Shown: piece after piece, positions 11,691 to 24,045 of the stretch
How the letters are laid out: every line of letters starts with the position of its first letter
How positions within the stretch are numbered: the first letter of the stretch is position 1
NCBI GenBank assembly: GCA_009760885.1
Contig: CM019713.1
Span: forward strand, 25,304,427-25,368,426
Length of the DNA stretch: 64,000 bases
Source of the DNA: Achatina immaculata
Lineage: Eukaryota; Mollusca; Gastropoda; Stylommatophora; Achatinidae
Direction of reading: 5' to 3'
Notes under the pieces: model-generated
Told to the model about the DNA's origin: nothing
Seen by the model: only the letters and a program-made list of their open reading frames with translations
Database searches by the model: none
Program-made: the position numbers and the translations under genes

Positions 11691-12895
11691 TTGTCAATGA
11701 CACTCTGCCCTAAGAAGCTTACACCAGGGATCTGGCCTCTCAATCACACACTCTGGCCACAACTCTTTCAACAAACCGCTGTCATTTCACCACTGCATTT
11801 TTTTCTCCCTCCTCCCTTTCTCCCAAACTAATAATAATCCACCGATCAACAGCTTCATTCTGTCAATCCTCACAGTATGTTCGGAATAAACTTGCTGCAG
11901 TTGTTGACAAAAGTATGGGCATGTCTTACCTGCACAATCACACGCATGTTATACCGTAATATCTCATAGCAACAGCGGCTTACGAACACTGAACGGGTTG
12001 GACACAGTGTTGCCAACTCACGATTAGTAAAAGGGAATAAGAAACTCTACGTCGGAGCACAGAGTTGTCAACTCACGCGTGAAAGAAGGGACTAATAAAC
12101 CTCGCAAATTGTAAACATTCTTAGCCAGATTTAAGAATTTTAATAATTTTAAAATTAAATCCACTCCACCCTTACCCAGACAAGAAACAAAATGGCAAAA
12201 AACACAAGTCCTCTCTCTCTCTCTCTCCTTCCTTGCCTAAACTGTCAGATACGTACAGTGGTTTCCCTGAAAGGGTTAACAACCTTCTTATGACAGTGAT
12301 ACCGTATACAAGGCCAGCCTCTAACAGAGGCAAGCAGACTGATAGACTGTTCTAGTGACTGCACTATATCGTTTCTTGTGCCACAAAACCTTACTCTCTA
12401 ATGCGCCTTTATTTTTTTATCTTCTGTTCAAACATTCAGAAATGTTTACCGGGCATTTCTTGAACCTATTTGTAGAATTTCACACAACAGAAAGAGGAGG
12501 GAGGGGTTCCTTATCGGGTATCATGAAAGTCCTGTCTGTCAAGAATTTAAGTATATGGTTCTTAAGTATATGGTTTTTAATTATATAGTTCTTAAAATCG
12601 TTTTAAATTTACTATCTCTGAGGAGTCAGTACATGCCAGTCTTCTTGTTCTCGCTCACAAAGAACTGGGACTCGAGTGGCTTAGCGACAAGATAATGAAA
12701 GATTATAAGATATGTACTATTTCCTGACTTCACACACATACACATTCATAAAAATCAACAAGACAAAGTTACTCAGCAAATATCAATGATTTTCGTGGCT
12801 GTAACTTGTCACAGACCTGTGTCTCAGTCCCCTGTCAGCCGCCGACGATGTATGTGGCTGGTGGGACATTATGGACAGGATAATCATGTACTTAC
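11691..12895. other. No gene recognised
   Basis: AT-rich sequence with a (CT)n run at 12213-12228. A minus-strand GCAG|GTAAGA donor-like site lies near 11928-11935, but no coding stretch in front of it is convincing. Confidence 0.35.
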
Positions 12896-13110
12896 CGAGT
12901 GTTGAAAGAAGACGACACTGGCAGTTGTTGCAGTTAGCGCCAGCTCGATCCAGACAAGTCCATCACTTGACAGCTCCTCGTCCTTGACCGCCGACGTTCT
13001 CGGAGAAGAAGAAGAAGAAATGAAACTTTGAAGTTTGTGGATGTGATTTACTTCTGCTCAAAACTGAAGCCGACTGATGATCGTTCTCCCTTCAGCTTGA
13101 CAACAATATC
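12896..13110 (-). other. Possible 5' exon of a minus-strand gene (donor at 12895)
   Basis: On the minus strand, sequence read from about 13110 down to 12896 ends at a strong donor, CACTCG|GTAAGTACAT. One frame in front of it is open for about 30 codons (VKDEELSSDGLVWIELAL...), and another starts ATGGACTTGTCTGGA but stops quickly. No acceptor or downstream exon was found. It may be a first exon or a 5' UTR exon; support is only the splice consensus and local composition. Confidence 0.25.
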
Positions 13111-13573
13111 ACCTGGAAACGTTCAGATCGCGTGACACGGGTGGACCCTAAGGATCTTCTGATGTCACGAATGAGTATTGAACAGCCCCGAAACCTTCTT
13201 TAATAACCTCTCGGTGGCAACCACGTGACGTGACGCTCTGGCACCTAAAGGCACCTCTTGGTTACTGACACGTGCTAATCCTGGAGTGGTGAAGCCGGCG
13301 TGGGATAGCTGGCACAGGAGCCCTACAGCAACAGCTTGGTGGCGCCACGTAGACGAAATTCTACATATTTGGGAGAGAAAACAGACAGGCACATCAGAAA
13401 AGTGAAGAAGATAAATGTATCCTTACAAATAACACACAAAAAGAAACGTAACTGACTGCTTGATTTAGGGAATGAGCCAGCATCAGCATATTTCTAGTGA
13501 TACAGCGTTTTTAAATCGTTTATTTCCTGCTGCCAATCACTAAAAATTTAACGTTCTTCCACTAACAGTTAAC
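13111..13573. other. No gene recognised
   Basis: Higher-GC stretch upstream (on the minus strand) of the possible exon at 12896-13110, so it could hold a promoter for it. No TATA box or other element is evident. Confidence 0.3.
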
Positions 13574-14125
13574 GTGCTATAGCTAGAACTACTAATATTT
13601 AACGTGCTATCGCTAGAACTACTAATATTTAACTTGATATTTCTAGAACTACTAATATTTAACTTGATATTTCTAGAACTACTAATATTTAACTTGATAT
13701 TTCTAGAACTACTAATATTTAACTTGATATTTCTAGAACTACTAATATTTAACTTGATATTTCTAGAACTACTAATATTTAACTTGATATTTCTAGAACT
13801 ACTAATATTTAACTTGATATTTCTAGAACTACTAATATTTAACTTGATATTTCTAGAACTACTAATATTTAACTTGATATTTCTAGAACTACTAATATTT
13901 AACTTGATATTTCTAGAACTACTAATATTTAACTTGATATTTCTAGAACTACTAATATTTAACTTGATATTTCTAGAACTACTAATATTTAACTTGATAT
14001 TTCTAGAACTACTAATATTTAACTTGATATTTCTAGAACTACTAATATTTAACTTGATATTTCTAGAACTACTAATATTTAACTTGATATTTCTAGAACT
14101 ACTAATATTTAACGTGTTATTGCTA
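13574..14125. repeat. 30-bp minisatellite, about 18 near-identical copies
   Basis: Unit of 30 bp, ACTACTAATATTTAACTTGA followed by TATTTCTAGA. Roughly sixteen internal copies are identical, while the first two and the last differ (AACGTGCTAT, AACGTGTTAT). The reading frame through it, a 10-residue LELLIFNLIF repeat, follows from the 30-bp period. Confidence 0.97.
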
Positions 14126-14905
14126 GAACGAGTACTACAAACATCTTTTTTCCGCCAGAACTGCTAATATATGAAGTCCTCCTAATTACTATATTTACTG
14201 TCCCCGGCCAATATTACAAACAAATAGCATTCTCCCGTTAGCTCTACTAATATTAACACTATCCTTGTTAGAGATATTACGATGTAACATTCTTCCATTC
14301 TACTCGCAAGGATCACCATTATGCTGAAGCGCTACTCCATTTGTAAGACTGCGATAACTCAAACGACTTTATGTGAGCACCCACAAGGCGGTAGGATACA
14401 ATTCTGACCAGCTGCCAGTTCCACGGCACGGATAACTGATCTGTCCCTCCAGCACAACAATATAATCTTTGCTACCTTCAGAAACTATATAAAAAGGACA
14501 TAATGAACTGGCAGAAATAATCAGACACTCAAAGATAATCTCCATTTAAAAGAAGCGAATGCGAAGATAACTCGGTCGGAATGCCATATCGCGACTCTCA
14601 TACACAAGCCAAAAGTGTCTAAAGCATAAATGAACCTTTGTTTTGACATAATTCAAATACCACAGGACCAACAACTTAAACCAATCGCACTTGCCCGGGA
14701 CACGGAGGTCAGAGAGGGCGTCTTGTCACAGTCTTCATTATCTTCCGCTGGTTATCTGGTCCCTGATGTTAGACGCTGACAGCCGGGCATTGTGTCACTG
14801 TCTGCGTGCCTCGATGTCACATCATAAGCACTGCTTATAGTGAATGTTGCCCTTTGTTAAGTGAACGGTGCTTGTCAAACTAGACAGATACAAATGTACA
14901 TTCCG
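14126..14905. other. No gene recognised
   Basis: Unique-looking sequence between two tandem arrays, with no supported exon. Confidence 0.4.
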
Positions 14906-15030
14906 TGTTTCTACTACACCTTACTATGGAATGAGAGTAACTGAGTTCACTATTACACCTTACTATGGAATGAGAGTAACTGAGTTCACTATTACACCTT
15001 ACTATGGAATGAGAGTAACTGAGTTCAGCG
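14906..15030. repeat. 39-bp tandem repeat, 3 copies
   Basis: ACCTTACTATGGAATGAGAG plus TAACTGAGTTCACTATTAC is repeated three times without visible change; the last copy diverges at its end. Confidence 0.93.
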
Positions 15031-15159
15031 ACTGGAGTAGTGTCTTAAAACATTTCTTATTTGGTTCTGTTTGTTCCTTCAACAAAGTCTGCAAGCTTCC
15101 ACTATTTTATTTTTCCTAGAACTAAGTAACCAACCAACCCAATCCACCCACCTTCATCC

Positions 15160-15345
15160 CGTATTCTGAAGTTCCCACACATGTAATTCTGAAGCTCCTA
15201 CACGTGTATTCTGAAGCTCCCACACATGTATTCTGAAGCTCCCACACATGTATTCTGAAGTTCCTACACAATGTATTCTGAAGTTCCCACACATGTAATT
15301 CTGAAGCTCCTACACGTGTATTCTGAAGCTCCCACACAAGTCATA
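15160..15345. repeat. 22-bp minisatellite, about 8 copies
   Basis: TGTATTCTGAAGCTCCCACA CA-type unit with GTA/GTAAT and CCC/CCT variants. Confidence 0.9.
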
Positions 15346-16177
15346 TTTTGCTCAAAAACGTATAATTTCTACAAAGCCTTAATCAGAAACTGAACACTTT
15401 CACGTGAAACTCTGCTGTCTTCTCTATCTACTCCGAACCTCTAAACTGTCAACAAAAATAATAACAATAATCCCAGAAAACAAACTTCAACTCACAGTTA
15501 AAATGTTCTCTATACCCTAACTAGCACAAAAACAAGCGAAGATTCTGTGACAGGCAAGAATTTAGTCATAATCTGGCATTTGTTTATCTCACTTCGACAA
15601 TTCTGGTCTGGTCTGGTTTTTTTTTTTTTTTGCCTGTTTATTACTCTTGTTCCTGGCTGTATGCTTACAGTGTGTGATAACAGGAAACTAATTATGCTGC
15701 CTCACTGTGAATCACCAATGGAAATTCTTACAGATATGCATTTAATGGTGAAAGAACCAGGTGGTGGGGGGGGGGGGCCGCTTCATCAAATTACCACTTC
15801 ATGTCAACATGGTCAGTGTCAGGGGTTCCCAACGTCTTCACACCCAAGGACCACTTTTCCAGCTACAAATAAGTTGCAGACCACAATCTTATAAAGCTGA
15901 CTCTTCAACAACGCGGAGGCTAGGGGCACCAACTCCCTCAGTCTAACCCCAAAAACTTACATAAATTAAACCTGTTGGTGCCCGGAAGCCCTGCCAATAA
16001 GATAAACAGTGGATTAACTCACATTATATATATAGATATATTCACAATAAAGTAAGCCAGAGGAATGAAATTGTACCAAGAAAATCATAAGGAAGAGAAA
16101 ACACATTTACTGCATGTATTCTAATGTATTTATCGACATCGTTAGTTTACATCGTCTGCTTCTACGAGATACAAGGG
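15346..16177. other. No gene recognised; a hAT-like end at 15820
   Basis: A CAGGGGTTCCCAACGTCTTC sequence at 15820-15839, followed by GGACCACTTTTCCAGC, resembles the termini of hAT-superfamily non-autonomous elements. No matching right end was located. Confidence 0.35.
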
Positions 16178-17444
16178 TTGATTGATAAATTCGCGGCCTA
16201 AGATACAAATACTTGAAAACACAGTTGATATTAGGTGTATTTGTAGATCAGGTTAATGTAAGATTAAACACCAAGTTTCAAGAAATTAACTGCAACCAAT
16301 TTTTTTACAGGCTACTGAAGTGGTAAGAGGTGGCAGAAATTGAGAAAATGGATAAAATTTCTCATGGAGCAGTCATTCGCAATCTCTGCATCAAGGGCTT
16401 ATCATCGAAAGAGATCCATGAGGATATGGTGGAGACTCTAGAGTAGAATGCGCCTTCTTACAGCACAGTGAAGAAATAAGCAGCTCAATTCAAACATGGA
16501 AGGGAGAGTCTGGAAGATGATCCCCGTCCAGGAAGACCAAGAGCAGTAACCACCGATGAAACTACCGGCAGTATCCATGACATGATAATGGAGGATCGAT
16601 GATTAACTGAGCGGTACATTGCTACTGAGTTGAGCATCTCCCAGGAACGTGTTCATACCATTATTCACAATGATCTTCAAGTGACAAAGGCCTCTGCTCG
16701 ATGGGTCCCGAAACTTCTTGGAGCTGATCACAAACGACAGCGTCTAAACATGTCAAGAGACAATCTTGGCCATTTTTCTGCAGATTCTGAAAAGTTTCTT
16801 TAGCAATTTGTGACTATGGATGAGACCTGGGTTCATCATTTTCAGCCAGAAACCAAAGAACAGTCAAAGCAGTGGAAACATCATGGATCCCCACCTCCAA
16901 AGAAAACAAGGGTGGGTCTGTCTGCAGGCAAAGTGATGGCTTCCATCTTTTGGGATTCAGAAGGTGTGCTATTGGTAGACTATCTTCAAAAGAGCAGAAC
17001 GGTCATCGGGGCCTATTACGCTAATCTTGTGAAGCAAACTGAAGGAAAAGCACTGAAGGAAATTGATGAGAGGAGTCATCTATCATCAAGACAATGCTCC
17101 AGTTCACAAGTCAGCAGTGGCAATGGCTGCCATTCATGAACGCAGCTTCCAGCTTCTTGAACATCCTCCTTATTCCCCAAATTTGGCCCTTTCGATCTAT
17201 TACCTGTTTACCAAACTCAAAAAGGAGCTCAGTGGTCGCAAATTTGCTTCAGATGATGATGCCATTCATGCTGTAGACCACTTTCTACTGGCACAAGATG
17301 TGACTTTTACAAAGAAGGGATTCATATGCTCCAGGATCGCTGGACCGAGTGCATAAACTTGGATGGGGACTATGTTGAGAAATAACAGAAAAAAGTTGTC
17401 CATGAATCATCCTTGTACCTTAGGCCATCAACTTATCAATTACC
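16178..17444 (+). pseudogene. Mariner-type transposon with broken transposase
   Basis: Imperfect terminal inverted repeats of about 30 bp (left TTGATTGATAAATTCGCGGC, right end the reverse complement TAATTGATAAGTTGATGGCC) bracket a mariner transposase reading. It starts at MDKISHGAVI near 16349 and includes DDPRPGRPR, the first catalytic Asp in TMDETWVHHF (about 16812-16841) and the second in QDNAPVH (about 17088-17108). Where DD34D mariners have YSPDLAPSDYYLF, this copy reads YSPNLALSIYYLF (about 17172-17210), so the third Asp is Ile. In-frame stops near 16444, 16477, 16600 and 16801 and a frameshift near 17070-17100 confirm that it is inactive. Confidence 0.92.
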
Positions 17445-17454
17445 TCTCGTAAAC

Positions 17455-17835
17455 TGTTTGTCTGTCAGTACCTCCATCACTTGTACTTGTAGGAACTCCC
17501 TGTAACTGCAAGCTGGCGTTCTTTGCAGCTGATGCTGTAGAGTTGTTGAGGAGCAGCATCGTATCGGCATGGTAGTGGGAGTGGGTTATGGCAGCTACTT
17601 TTTCAGTCCCGGAGTACAGCTGAAAAGCAAGGGGTGTGCAATGCTTCTTTAGCAGACTCCACCGCCATGGGTACTATGGCGATTCCCTGCCCCGTTAGCC
17701 AGGCTAGGCCTGTTCCTAGGGGCACCAACGAAGAGGTGGGATAGGGTCTTGGTCTGCTATGGTTCGCTAACCCTGACGCCAGCATATCAGCTATGGGTTG
17801 CTGACTGCCTCATTGGTCAGGCGTCTTCACCCCCA
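17455..17835. repeat. Dispersed repeat family R, copy 2
   Basis: Same block order as copy 1 at 4095-4410, including GTTATGGCAGCTACTTTTTC, GCAATGCTTCTTTAGC, GGCACCAACGAAGAGGTGGG and CCAGCATATCAGCTATGGGT. It lies just outside the right end of the mariner. Confidence 0.75.
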
Positions 17836-18220
17836 GAACCTCCATCAACATCATCTTATATAACACAAAACAATGTCCATACACATATACACATACATAT
17901 ATACCAGACATCAAATATGAAAAGATAATGTGGAAAAGAAATTCATATTTATTTAAAGATATAACTTTTCATGCACTGATAAAAAAGAAGCAGCTTATGA
18001 TTACTTTATAACACCCTGGTGTAATCAACAGATTGCTATATTACCTTGTGTAACCGAAACGATTGCTTCACTGTAGCATAGTCTATACATTAGTGAATGA
18101 ATCGTTATAAAATGTTTATGCCATGCTGTGTTACAGTCATATTCATAATATAGTATTGGAAACTTTGTTAAAGTTATAAAAAAAAAACTTACCTTTGATG
18201 ATAGGCTGATTAGCAGTTTA

Positions 18221-18269
<49 letters not shown>

Positions 18270-18719
18270 AGGAGGGAGGGAAGCATACCTTATGATAATG
18301 TAATTTTTTTTAATCAAAGATATAAAACAATAGGAAACCTAACACATCACTCATTTTACATTAAATATCACTTACCTTATGTCTATGGAAGGATATATTG
18401 CTATCAACTTCCATAAAGGCCTTATGCACAATGTTCTACATGATGAAGGCTTTGGCAATGATGATGATACAAAATGTCTTATACAGTTCTTGTCGCACAC
18501 ACATGAGGACACACACATGAGGACACACACACACAACAGACAAGTGTATTAGCTGTATGGCACATGATGATTATTTACTATTCATTAGATGGAACATAAA
18601 AAATCCACATATATGTGGACCTAGGCAATTCATATCCGAGTTGTGCAAGGGTCAAATGTATGTAATACTGCAATGCTATGAACCTGTTTTTATTCATCAC
18701 ATGGCATTTAATAACAAAT
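17836..18719. other. No gene recognised; (GA)n microsatellite
   Basis: A (GA)n run at about 18222-18262 lies in AT-rich sequence. A short ACACACATGAGG tandem occurs near 18500-18530. Confidence 0.5.
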
Positions 18720-19172
18720 GAATAATGCATCCATGGCCCACTTGATAACGCTCAAAGGACAGAAGGGGATAATGCATCCATGGCCCACTTGATAATGCTC
18801 AAAGGACCACAGGCTGGGAGTCATGGATAATGCATTCGTGGGCCACCTGATAATGCTCAGAGAACCACAGCCTGGGAATTAGGGATGACGCATCCACTGG
18901 CCAAATGATAATGCTCAGAAAATCAGACGTTGAAATTCATGGATAATGTATCCGAGGGCCATCTAAAAATGCTTAGAGAACCACAGGTTGGGAATCATGG
19001 ATAATGCATATGCAAGCAACATGATAATGCTCAGAGAACCACAGGTTGAAAATCATGGATAATGTATCTGATGGCCATCTAAAAATGCTCAGAGATCTAC
19101 AGGTTGAGAATCATGGATAATGCATCCATGAGTCAAATAATAATGCTCAGAGGACCACAAGTTGGGAATCAC
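18720..19172. repeat. Degenerate ~60-bp tandem repeat, about 7-8 copies
   Basis: Recurrent frame: GGATAATGCATCCATGGCCC, then TGATAATGCTCAGAG, then ACCACAGGTTGGGAATCATG. Copies differ at about 10-20% of positions, so this array is older than its neighbours. Confidence 0.85.
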
Positions 19173-19457
19173 TTGACTATCTCATATTCTTCCTTGATTA
19201 TTTATTTGACAATATCTACTTATGTGTCAGGATTCCTCACCTGAGGTATCCATACCCATTTGGGCTGCAGGTGGTGGTGGTGGAGGCAACAGAGGTGGCA
19301 GTGGTAGTGGTGGTTTCAACAGTCTGGTGAAGGGGTATGGGGTTATACTGGGCAATTCATTTGGGGTTTATAACCATCAAAAGACTATGTCAAGTTTAAA
19401 AAAAAAGATTTTCACAAAAATGAAGACTTAACAACTGAAGTTTTAAATGAATCTCAT
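19173..19457. other. No gene recognised
   Basis: Short GGT-rich stretch (19268-19315) reading Gly-rich in one frame. No exon is supported. Confidence 0.4.
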
Positions 19458-21244
19458 ACTCTCAGCACCAACCTGTGTCTATAGCTCTCAGCACCAACCT
19501 GTGTCTGTATCTCTCAGCACCAACCTGTGTCTATAGCTCTCAGAACCAACCTGTGTCTATAGCTCTCAGCACCAATCTGTGTCTATAGCTCTCAGCACCA
19601 ACCTGTGTCTATAGCTCTCAGCACCAACCTGTGTCTATAGCTCTCAGAACCAGCCTGTGTCTATAGCTCTCAGCATCAACCTGTGTCTATAGCTCTCAGC
19701 ACCAACCTGTGTCTATAACTCTCAGCACCAACCTGTGTCTATAGCTCTCAGCACCAACCTGTGTCTATAACTCTCAGCACCAACCTATGTCTATAACTCT
19801 CAGAACCAACCTGTGTCTATAACTCTCGGCACCAACCTATCTCTATAACTCTCAGAACCAACCTGTGTCTATAACTCTCAGAACCAACCTATGTCTATAA
19901 CTCTCAGAACCAACCTATGTCTATAACTCTCAGAACCAACCTATGTCTATAACTCTCAGAACCAACCTATGTTTATAACTCTCAGAACCAACCTATGTCT
20001 ATAACTCTCAGAACCAACCTATCTCTATAACTCTCAGCACCAACCTATCTCTATAACTCTCAGAACCAACCTGTGTCTATAACTCTCAGAACCAACCTAT
20101 GTCTATAACTCTCAGAACCAACCTATCTCTATAACTCTCAGAACCAACCTGTGTCTATAACTCTCAGAACCAACCTATGTCTATAACTCTCAGAACCAAC
20201 CTATGTTTATAACTCTCAGAACCAACCTATGTCTATAACTCTCAGCACCAACCTATGTCTATAACTCTCAGCACCAACCTATCTCTATAACTCTCAGAAC
20301 CAACCTGTGTCTATAACTCTCAGCACCAACCTATCTCTATAACTCTCAGCACCAACCTGTGTCTATAACTCTCAGAACCAACCTGTGTCTATAACTCTCA
20401 GAACCAACCTATCTCTATAACTCTCAGAACCAACCTGTGTCTATAATTCTCAGCACCAACCCGTGTCTATAATTCTCAGAACCAACCTATGTCTATAACT
20501 CTCAGAACCAACCTATCTCTATAACTCTCAGCACCAACCTGTGTCTATAACTCTCAGAACCAACCTGTGTCTATAACTCTCTGAACCAACCTATCTCTAT
20601 AACTCTCAGAACCAACCTGTGTCTATAATTCTCAGCACCAACCCGTGTCTATAATTCTCAGAACCAACCTATGTCTATAACTCTCAGAACCAACCTATCT
20701 CTATAACTCTCAGAACCAACCTATGTTTATAACTCTCAGAACCAACCTATGTCTATAACTCTCAGCACCAACCTATGTCTATAACTCTCAGAACCAACCT
20801 ATGTCTACAACTCTCAGAACCAACCTGTGTCTACAACTCTCAGAACAACCTATGTTTATAACTCTCAGCACCAACCTATCTCTATAACTCTCAGCACCAA
20901 CCTATCTCTATAACTCTCAGAACCAACCTGTGTCTATAACTCTCAGAACCAACCTATGTCTATAACTCTCAGAACCAACCTATGTCTATAACTCTCAGAA
21001 CCAACCTATGTCTATAACTCTCAGAACCAACCTGTGTCTATAACTCTCAGAACCAACCTGTGTCTATAACTCTCAGCACCAACCTCTGTCTATAACTCTC
21101 AGCACCAACCTATAACTCTCAGCACCAATCTGTGTCTATAACTCTCAGCATCAACCTGTGTCTATATTTCTGAGCACCAACCTGTGTCTATATTTCTGAG
21201 CATCAACCTGTGTCTATATTTCTGAGCACCAACCTGTGTCTATA
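19458..21244. repeat. 26-bp minisatellite, about 69 copies
   Basis: Unit CTCTCAGAACCAACCTGTGT CTATAA, 26 bp. Variants are zoned. The left edge carries CTATAGCTCTCAGCACC, the interior mostly CTATAACTCTCAGAACC with GTG/ATG/ATC alternatives, and the right edge CTATATTTCTGAGCACC. A block with CCCGTGTCTATAATTCTC recurs exactly 182 bp (7 units) apart at 20460 and 20642, which indicates a local higher-order repeat. Confidence 0.97.
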
Positions 21245-22837
21245 TCTAGAGATCTATTAATCATTATTTTCTGAGACAGTTTCTAACACACGGATGTGTT
21301 AAGTGCCCATTTTTACAGCTGTCAGCTACGTCAACCAGAAAGCAACCACCAGTAGCCGATCTTAAATCCACAGCCTGTATATCAGAATGTAATTCACTAT
21401 TAACTGCACCTCTTAGGCCCTTACAGGTGTATGCATTATGTTACTGTGTAAGGCAATATGTGTATTGAAAAACAATTTATGTCCCATGAACTACAAACTG
21501 GGATAATGACTAGCTAAGCTTTATTGACTATAAACTGTCATGCATACATGCCTTATCTTGACATAAATATAACAAAAAATATATACATCTATATTCACTT
21601 GTGTGTAGCTAGTATATTTGGAAGACTATCAAAAAAAAAGCATGGCATAAAAGAAGATCACAAATGTTAAATTACAAGTGCTTTCCACTCTCACATGTGG
21701 ATCCAAAACATGGAAGAAACAGTTAAAGACATATTATAGAAAAAAAAATATTGATGGCAGGGGCAACTAACCAACTTTGGAGTACCAAGCTGCACCAAGT
21801 TCCCATGATAAGAATACTTAACAACAGATAGATGGATGGACAAACAGACGGATTTTTTATCACCAGTCATGTGTACTGGCAATGGACCAGGTCACATGGT
21901 GACTAAATCTGGGACATTGCATGACTGAAGAGCCAAACTTAAAGACAGAAAACGGGTGCTAACCAACCAGGTCCAGGGAAAAAAAGTTTGCTGTTGCTCT
22001 GGCTGATTACACTAAATCAAATATAGGTAGAATCAATCACAAGACAGGCTGTTCGGAAAAATGATGCCTGGTACCTTCCACAAACATCTGCCAACTACCT
22101 GCTCAAAAACAGTCACATTAACTTGACAGCAATTGTTGCTACATGCTAAAACTTACCAAGAATCACTAACTCTTCTTAAACTGGTACAATGAAAACCACG
22201 GTGTCACGCAATCCCGCTTCCGAGACCCACCAAGAATACAGGCTAAAGCACTGTGATACTCTGAACCCCTTGTGGTCCTTTCGTGGATCTCGTGTGGTCT
22301 ATTTTGGACCACGGGACCTAAAGAGGACCACAGGCATGAATTCAGTAGGTTCACAGTGCGGTTTTTGGTGGTAGAAGTGAACGAAGAAGAAGAAGAAGAA
22401 GACTAACTCTTCAGATGACCTTCAGCCATTCTGGGCAGCTTCTACAAATTCTTTTTTTCAAATCTCCATTGTCCATATAATGGTCCTGCTTTTAAGGATC
22501 TATAATTTTAAACTTACAAAACTGCACGATTTTAAAAGGAAAACATGGCTAATATATTTCATTATGACACATTGTGAGTGTTACGTTCTGGTATGGTTGT
22601 TAACTACACACAAAAACGAACAAAGCTGTAAGCTATGCAAAACAAAAACAAAAAAACAAAAAAAATATATATATATGAGTATGTTGAAAGCTGTGTAATA
22701 TGTACCAAAGAAGAAATATATGATGAAAGCTGTCAGCTATGAAAAAAAAAGAAGAAACACATGTTAAAAGCTGTAAGCTATGCAAAAAAAAAGAAGAAAG
22801 CAATTAACGCAGAATACATTTCTCATTTTTATTAAGT
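21245..22837. other. Mostly unassigned; possible LINE remnants
   Basis: A + strand reading near 21670-21760 (LSTLTCGSKTWKKQLKTYY) loosely resembles the C-terminal LPTLLYGCESW region of LINE reverse transcriptases. The segment 22185-22402 ends in (GAA)n, similar to the tail of the LINE ORF at 24018-25283, so it may be an insert. Both calls are weak. Poly-A-rich stretches lie at 22640-22800. Confidence 0.3.
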
Positions 22838-23790
22838 ACTAGCTGATTGCCTGGCATTGCCCAGTGATTTATTTATCCCAATCAACAAAGCTCTATTCAT
22901 TTCCACAACCTTCTGGACGGTTGTACAATGTTCTACTCATTTCCACAGCCTTCTAGAACTTTCTACAGAGGTATATTCAGTTTCACAATCTTCTAGAAGG
23001 TTCTACAATGTTCTGTTCATTTTCACAACCTTCTAGAAGGTTCTACAGAGTCTAGGTGGTTCTACAGAGTTCTATTCCTTCTATTCGACTAAACGTGGAC
23101 TTAACTGTCATCAGGACTGTCACCAAACAGCTTAGTGATCCCGAACATTATGGATTCGACACTAACCTCAGTCAATTTAGACATTTTATTTTTCACCATT
23201 TGTCACCCCCCCCCCCCCCCAGGCCGACGGGGGCCTGAACTTGTGAGTGTCACTATTCATCTCAGCGACCCCAAAAACTATGGATTCGATACTAATGTCA
23301 GTCAATTTCGATTATTTGTATATATGTCACCCCATCCCACCCCCACCCCTAGGACCTCGTGCCGAATGGGGCTGAGCTTGGACTTAAAAAGCATCAGGAG
23401 TGTCACTATTTATCTCAGCAACGCCGAAAACTATAGATTCGTCGGATTCGACACTAATATCGGTCATTTTTGATGATTTGTATACGTCACTTCTATCCCA
23501 TGCCGATGATGCTGAACTTGGACTTAAACAGTGTCGGAAGTGTCACTATTCATCTCAGCAACACTGAAAACTATGGATTCGACACTAATATCGGTCGTTT
23601 TAAATTATTTTTACATGTCACCTTGACCCTTAAGGGTCATAGGGATATCATAGGGGTTATCTAACCCTCACAGTACTTTGTCCAGATTGTAAGTCATATG
23701 TGTAACAAGTCTGGTTGAAATTGCTCCAGGCATTCCAGCATGATGCTGGAACATACATACACACATTCATTTTTATATATATATATATAT
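22838..23790. repeat. Dispersed repeat with AT-microsatellite tail, copy 1
   Basis: Begins ACTAGCTGATTGCCTGGCAT and ends ...GCTCCAGGCATTCCAGCATG, ACATACATACACACATTCAT, (TA)n. Copy 2 at 37037-38000 has the same two termini. The interior holds about four diverged paragraphs of roughly 130 bp, each with a sequence like CTTGGACTTAAACAG-GTCACTATTCATCTCAGC and TATGGATTCGACACTAATAT. A defined start and a microsatellite end suggest a retroposed element. The class is unknown. Confidence 0.7.
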
Positions 23791-23810
23791 ACAGATTGTC
23801 TCTCGTCTCT

Positions 23811-24045
23811 CATTCATTTGCATGTCCCTTGTGGAACTTTGCCTCCCTAACAGCTCAGTAGGCCTCTCAGTTGTGAGCAAGATGGCCTGCTGCTGATGCA
23901 TTCATATGCAGATCATCAACGATGTCTTGCAGCCATCTTCACCTTGGTTTTTCTCTCTTTCTTTTTCCCATTATGTACCCTTCCAAGACAGTCTTCTCTA
24001 GATTATCATGACATTTAATGTGTCCAAAATATTTACGTTTTCTCT
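23811..24045 (-). mobile_element. LINE-A 3' end, truncated copy
   Basis: Minus-strand LINE-A tail. The + strand begins CATTCATTTGCATGTCCCTT and continues with the family's GCCTCTCAGTTGTGAGCAAG and TCTTGCAGCCATCTTCACCT blocks up to about CTCTCTACTAATTTT, where the LINE ORF on the + strand takes over. Confidence 0.8.

Noticed and set aside
11928..12010. Minus-strand exon ending at GCAG|GTAAGA
   Set aside because: The ~28 open codons in front show no recognisable protein and no acceptor was found; the splice motif alone is not enough.
19458..21244. CRISPR-like regular repeats
   Set aside because: Units are contiguous 26-bp repeats without unique spacers; the genome is eukaryotic.
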